This document shows, in pieces, positions 58,327 to 64,000 of a stretch of DNA of 64,000 bases (positions are counted from its first letter, which is position 1; each line of letters opens with the position of its first letter). Made by a program: the position numbers and the translations under genes. The notes under the pieces were generated by a model, which did no database searches, had not been told where the DNA came from, and saw only the letters and a program-made list of their open reading frames with translations. The DNA is from Gerris lacustris (taxonomy: Eukaryota; Arthropoda; Insecta; Hemiptera; Gerridae): NCBI GenBank assembly GCA_951217055.1, contig OX578276.1, forward strand, positions 66,980,144 to 67,044,143. The letters run 5' to 3'.

Positions 58327-60003
58327 AAAAGGTATACATAAAAATAAAAAAAAATAAAAAATACAATATTACCTAGTAATTTCCCCTATAGCAGCAATAC
58401 TTTTCTCCGCCACAGCATCGATTTTAATGGAATTCTATCTTTCACGTTCCCAGGGTAGCAATCTTGGTCCTATTTTTTTATTCCATGCACACTCATAGAC
58501 ACACATAAAAAAATATTTGTTGTTGCAAAAATATTTTTCTTACTTTTAAAAATAAAAATATTTTAATTTTAATAATTATTGTAATTTCAAATTATTTAAA
58601 TTTATAATTTAAGATATGTCATATTTCATTCTCCGCCATATGAGTCTTGTAAAATATTAAAATTATAAAGCAAATGTTTCAGTTTTAACCAAATTAGTAT
58701 CTAAGTCGTCACAAAGAGTCGGGTTTCTCTGTGTAATGGCTATTTGCTTCTTGGACTCTTTTTCACAATTTACTTTAACAGTTACGCAAAACGTTGAAAT
58801 TAACACCTTTGATTTTAAATATTTTTTTTTAGATGGATGGATTAGGTGTACTAATAATAACAATTATTTTCTTTCTTTCATGAAACGTTTCGACCCTTTA
58901 TAGGGTCATCCTCTCTTATAGCTGTTCTAAAATAAAACAATAAGATTAAATTAACTTTATAAAAATGTAGATTTTTTTCTTACTTTGAAAGATTTACTTA
59001 ATAAAGCTGAGATCGTTTGAATATTCAATGTAACAGCATTAAAATCATCTTATTTAATGATTTATAGTGTTAAAAGTCGTTTATATTCGTATTAAAAAAG
59101 GTATAATGAAAAAAAGGATAGAAATAAATAGAAAATGTAATCATAAGTGAGGAGAGAGGAAGAAGGTAAGGTGTGTGAGGCATATGGAATTGTGCCCCAT
59201 AATGCCGCTCTATCCACTGAGGATAGAAAAACGTGCCATCCTAGACACATTACCTACATGATTTCTATAAAGCCCTTTTAGACATTTCACTGCCACAACT
59301 CCCTAAGAATATAAATGTAAAAACCACTCTATAGAAAAATATAACTACTTTATACACTCCATTATATTTATTTTATTGTTGAACGGTCAAGGGAGGGGGG
59401 TCGATTTTTTATATTTTTTCTTCTTTATGCTTCTTTACATAAAACAGGATATTTCTGGTTCTTTCTTTATAAGGTCTGAAGGCAAATCAAAGGACTCTTT
59501 CCTGCGTGCCTGACGTTAACGCACCTATACCCCTAAAAAGTACCCAACACAAACATTTAAAACAAATATAGAGAAGCTCCAAATCAGCCCTTTAAAGCAA
59601 GGAGTTCCTTGTCAACAAATATATGGTTGGTTTCAGTTTTTGTGCCAATTTGCCTTTGCACCATGTGTCCTTGAAAATTGAGTTTTTCGTGTCCTCACCC
59701 TCTACTTTTACTACTCTAATAATAACAAACGCATTGCATTTTGAAAATGTAATACTAGAGCTGTAATATAGTTATAATTTGTCGTTTAATCTGATTTAGT
59801 GTCATTTGTATTGCCTTGTGTAATGAACACAGTTGGTTACCTTTGATTAACGTAATTTTCTATGTTTATTCAAATCACAAAAACATTAACCTTTTACATT
59901 TGCTTTTCGACCCGTATATAATAAGGAATGTTGGGATTTGGGGTGCTTTCCTTATTATTGAAATTAAGAAGCTTTACAAGCACTTAAACAATTTTATTTA
60001 CAA
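58327..60003. other. Intergenic stretch
   Basis: AT-rich. Minus-strand motif GGATGACCC...GGGTCGAAACG at 58882-58911. No gene recognised. Confidence 0.35.
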
Positions 60004-60575
60004 TTGATACGAAATATAAACATTTCATCTCTGTTTAGATGCGTGGAAATTGATTCTTTTCGTAGCTGTATTCATTGCGCATGCGGGTTCATAATCGTGC
60101 GATAAGGTGAGGAATTCCTCTTTTTTCCGCCCTAGAGCGGCGGATTCTTCACCTTAATGCACGATTAGCGAGTTTGTTTACATTTAACAAAACTAATTTG
60201 CTGTTTGATTAATTCAAGGAACTGTTTATATCGAGTTTTTAGTGAAACACAATGAGTTATTTAAGTGATTATGACGAAAATGAGGAGAATAATACGGTCC
60301 CAAAATAATTAATTCGGCACAAAATACAACTAATGAATTAATGTCATCTTTATCAAAAGAGAAATACGAACTTAAATACAGGAAGTTTATTTTTTTCTGT
60401 ATTTATTATTATAATCCACAATCGTAGATAAAGTACGGTACGCAACTCGTGCGAAAACTGCATTTTGCTTTGCTCGTGTAGTTTTACTACCCTCGCTGTC
60501 GCTCAGGTGTAAACTCCACACTCGCATGCAAAATGCTACTTTCTGCACTAGACGCGTAATGTACTATTAACAAAC
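60004..60575 (+). repeat. Repeat family D, copy 2
   Basis: Inverted relative to 55066-55550. Hairpin core CCGC/GCGG near 60136-60152 replaces the TCGC/GCGA of copy 1. ATG at about 60251 starts the same acidic peptide but a one-base deletion shifts it within about 15 codons. Confidence 0.8.
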
Positions 60576-61065
60576 AGTAAGACGTTTTTGAAGTAAACCA
60601 AAATATTAAGAGATCTCAGCTATAACCGGTGTTTGAAAAATACTCAAAAATATAACAAGAATGATGAATAGTATTGTTGTGTATATCCTAAAAAAACCAA
60701 CAAAAATATTAAATTATTTAGAGATTACCATTCATCTACAAAATAAATGTAGATGATAAAAGAATTTAATAAAAGTAATACCCAACTCATCCAGAATAAT
60801 AAGGACAAATTGGAATAACAGAATTGTAAGGGATCTGAAGATTAAGACTTTCGGTAAATTTTAAATAAAGCTGGAGAGACTTGACAAGTGGAACAAGAAG
60901 TGGAAATGTAGAAGGATGTCCAATAAGGCGAGGCACCGCTCTGATAAGAGTACTGAGGCTGCTTTCTATGATGAAAAGACACGATATTCAGAGTTCATAA
61001 AGAGAATGTTGGTAATGATAAGACTGACCCACGACGAAAACAGAGAGACAAGGGTATACGTCAGT
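60576..61065. other. Intergenic stretch
   Basis: Purine-rich around 60870-61080; no recognisable domain. Confidence 0.35.
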
Positions 61066-61470
61066 TATTCAGGGAGAAGAGATGCTGGGATGTAGGGCCT
61101 GCCCCCTCCTCGGGGCGACCTTGGAGGGGCTAACTAGGTCGCAACCAGGGGGAAGGAGTAGGGCGGGCAATCGATGTAGACCTGAATGGGGCCCCCTCCC
61201 TCGGCTCGAGGAGGTAGGGGGACGCGTCTCCAAGGCAACCTTTCCTCCCTGGGCGAGGAAAGGATAACACAGACACGGAGCCAAGTACACACCCACAGGA
61301 CACGTTCCTCTCACCTTGTGTGTGACAGGATAATTAGAGGATCCTGAAGAAGGACTCTCGAGGGCAGGGTCTCCTGTCTTATTCCATTTGAAACCAACTC
61401 TATTTGAAGGTAAATAAAAACTTCTTAACCACGTCAACCCTCCATCTACGCATCCTCTAATCCAATCCAA
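61066..61470. other. GC-rich island, unknown
   Basis: About 270 bases (61075-61340) are strikingly GC-rich (blocks such as GGGGCCCCCTCCCTCGG) in an otherwise AT-rich window. A 133-codon minus-strand frame and a shorter plus-strand frame overlap it. The peptides are rich in P, S, G and R and show no domain I recognise. Candidate unclassified repeat or captured sequence; coding status undecided. Confidence 0.35.
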
Positions 61471-61971
61471 TTACAATATCATCAACTGTTGCCACTTAAT
61501 TCACTTTAGTTTTATTGCATCAAAGAGGTTACTACATTCTACGATCTCTTTTGACAATTTGCAGTGTCGTTAAATGCTTTAGTCTACTTTTTTCTAGAAC
61601 TAAGTAAATATATACCACTATATACACTAAGGAATTGTAAGATTTCAATGTTAGAAAAGAAAACAAAATAGTGCACAATATTAGTTACCCATATTATATT
61701 AATTTATTGTTTTATAAGGGCGTTTGACAACTTGGTCATATAATACACCCGAGACAGTAGTTATTTCTACAGTATGTTGTATTAACTTGAGTCTAACCAT
61801 CTTTTAATAAATCAATATGTTCTACATTATGTGAATAGCTATTATTGTACATCTAATCGTAGTATATTAGGAATAATTGATGAGAGTTCAAACTGTTGCC
61901 TTTTCTTGTCGATTGTATTGTTGTCTTAGAGAATTTATTGTTGGTGCACTGTCAGTACATCTCCACATAAA
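61471..61971. other. Intergenic stretch
   Basis: AT-rich, no gene. Confidence 0.35.
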
Positions 61972-62160
61972 CTATAGTTTGGAGGGTCTGTCTCGACGTG
62001 TGTGTCCAAGACGGAGTTTTGCCAAAATGATTTCCTCGTAGGTGTTTTGTGGGTGATATGAGGTTTGACGGATTTTAATTCTGTTTTCGAGCCATTCGTC
62101 CAGTTTTCTTGACAATTCTCTTAGCAAGGTAAAACAAACATAAGAACAGACGTCTATCAT
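61972..62160 (-). pseudogene. LINE ORF2 C-terminal fragment
   Basis: A 62-codon minus-strand frame contains DEWLENRIKIRQTS, then TYEEIILAKLRLGHTR. The pattern W-x-E-x...E-x-I-L-x-[KR]-L-R-L/I-G-H-T-R is the usual C-terminal signature after the RNase H/RT part of I/Jockey-group LINEs. Neither RT nor 3' tail is found nearby, so only a short relic is present. Confidence 0.5.
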
Positions 62161-62857
62161 ACATTTTAAATTGTTTCATTTAAGTTTAAAAGATAGATAA
62201 ATACATTGATTTCATCTAGCAGATGTGAAAAAACCCCGTCCTGTAACAACAGGAAGGTATGTCAATAGCGAAAATGAAACTAAAATTCACATGAACAAAC
62301 AACTGTCAAATCGTGTCATCAAACTTCTTAAAGGTGTGGTTCATTCTTATATATGTATGAGGAAAATGTTATTTTTATAAACAGGCTTTGCAACGCTTCG
62401 TTATGCCCTCTATATCCTTATCTTACTCAGGCCACCTACTGTAGGATCGGGCCAAGCTTCTAATTATAACAGGGCCTTGGTGTCCGGAGGGTAGTTCTTG
62501 AAGCAACAAACTATAAAACCTCTGTGGGATTACTTCTCGATACCCCAAAAAGTCACAGGGAAATACTTAAATTCAAGTACTTATTAGGGGTTGATGGGGT
62601 TTTATGCATATACCTACGTTATCTTATTATATATATATTTTTTTTTATTTCCCCACCCCACCTTATATGAAAGTAACAAAATCGATGGAAAGCCCCAAAA
62701 AACAAATAACGAAGTGGAGTAAGGCGTCCCCCGGGGGGTCACAATGTTTGTTATCGGTAAAAACGACAAGGATAACTTAAAATATCAAGGATAACGCGGA
62801 TAAACTTTTTCCGAAAATTTTCATCTGCCCGTCGTAGAATATAGCAAAAAATTGTAA
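62161..62857. other. Intergenic stretch
   Basis: 62390-62600 is GC-richer, unknown. No gene. Confidence 0.35.
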
Positions 62858-62890
62858 TAATATAAAAAAAAGTAATTGTACAAATAATGT

Positions 62891-63389
<499 letters not shown>

Positions 63390-63435
63390 ATAAATTCTAA
63401 ACATTCTATAAAAAAAAGTAATTGCACAAATAATG

Positions 63436-63436
<1 letters not shown>

Positions 63437-63520
<84 letters not shown>
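63437..63520. repeat. (TA)n microsatellite flanked by inverted words
   Basis: AAAAAAAAGTAATTGCAC precedes it (63405-63428), and the complement ATACAATTACTTTTTTTT follows (63530-63547). The same left word also precedes the 62892 TA tract. Confidence 0.85.
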
Positions 63521-63547
63521 ACTTTTTTATACAATTACTTTTTTTTA

Positions 63548-64000
63548 CTTTTTTTATATATAGATATTTGTAATCTACTATTCAGTAGCTTTCATTTTAT
63601 AACAACTCGAAAATTGAAAAATAATTTAACCTACTTCATTACTGCTAATTACGCATGCAGAGCACATATTACATTTTTAACTTCTCTACATTATAATTTT
63701 CTTATGTGTGGGTCTAAAAGTTGTCCAGTTCTTTAAATTTTTACTCTCTAACTTGAACGGTTCGGGATATATAAATCGAAGTGCGACTTTTGCACCTTTG
63801 CTAATGAGGCGTCCCGACGTGTCTTTATACTAACTTTATTCCAGTCTATCGGGACCTCATTTCTAAGAAAATTTAACTAAGATGGAGGACTCTCTCCTTA
63901 TTTTCTATTCTGTACCTGGCTGGGCACTCCTAGACCGGAAATCCACGTAATTCTGTTCAAACATATATCGTCAAACGGATATCGTACTCATATGCTGATA
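63548..64000. other. Intergenic stretch, possible MITE fragment at end
   Basis: 63715-63790 (GGGTCTAAAAGTTGTCCAG, CTTGAACGGTTCGGGATATAT) resembles the left part of the 16961 MITE, but the termini are missing. Confidence 0.4.

Overview
The window is AT-rich (roughly 70% A+T by eye) eukaryotic DNA that is almost entirely repetitive. The mix of a BEL/Pao LTR retrotransposon, a Jockey-type LINE, a mariner relative, Helentron-like repeats, tRNA-derived SINEs and many short TIR elements points to an arthropod, most likely an insect with a large repeat-rich genome. The species cannot be fixed from the sequence. I see no convincing single-copy host gene, rRNA, functional tRNA gene or CRISPR array, and nothing prokaryotic.

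Layout. 1-9.5 kb: a repeat shared with 55.7 kb, a 1.05 kb near-perfect palindrome (1937-2987), a tRNA-derived SINE copy, a 1.17 kb TIR transposon (4633-5805), a decayed LINE (7193-8232) and two adjacent hairpins with the same tetraloop (9454-9560). 10-23 kb: three TIR or foldback elements (11728-12308, 13188-14748, 16961-17339), a small TIR element (15387-15558), a second SINE copy, several dispersed ~600 bp repeats and a long TA/TG microsatellite. 23.66-30.37 kb: a complete BEL/Pao element on the minus strand with 228 bp LTRs that look identical and a 5 bp target duplication. It carries a gag-protease-RT-RNase H frame, and its integrase lies in a second frame. 30-46 kb: more dispersed repeats, an internally deleted mariner-type element (33603-34498), Helentron-like units, a 117 bp mini-Helitron candidate (40937-41053) and a 237 bp MITE. 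46.5-48.5 kb: a six-unit ~290 bp tandem array. 49.8-52.0 kb: a 5'-truncated Jockey-type LINE with poly(A) and target duplication. 54-64 kb: a 40 bp minisatellite, an inverted pair of ~550 bp repeats with a small ORF that may be a tyrosine-recombinase remnant, a GC-rich island near 61.2 kb, a LINE C-terminal fragment and a 393 bp repeat tied to TA microsatellites.

The genes do not form a host pathway. The only coherent functional unit is the BEL/Pao element, where Gag, protease, RT, RNase H and integrase would serve one retrotransposition cycle. Its one visible defect is a frame change in a homopolymer between RNase H and integrase. The most unusual cross-window signal is a small motif (CTGANGA box, short stem, GAAA box) that recurs in unrelated repeats on both strands. 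It resembles a hammerhead ribozyme core but is unproven.
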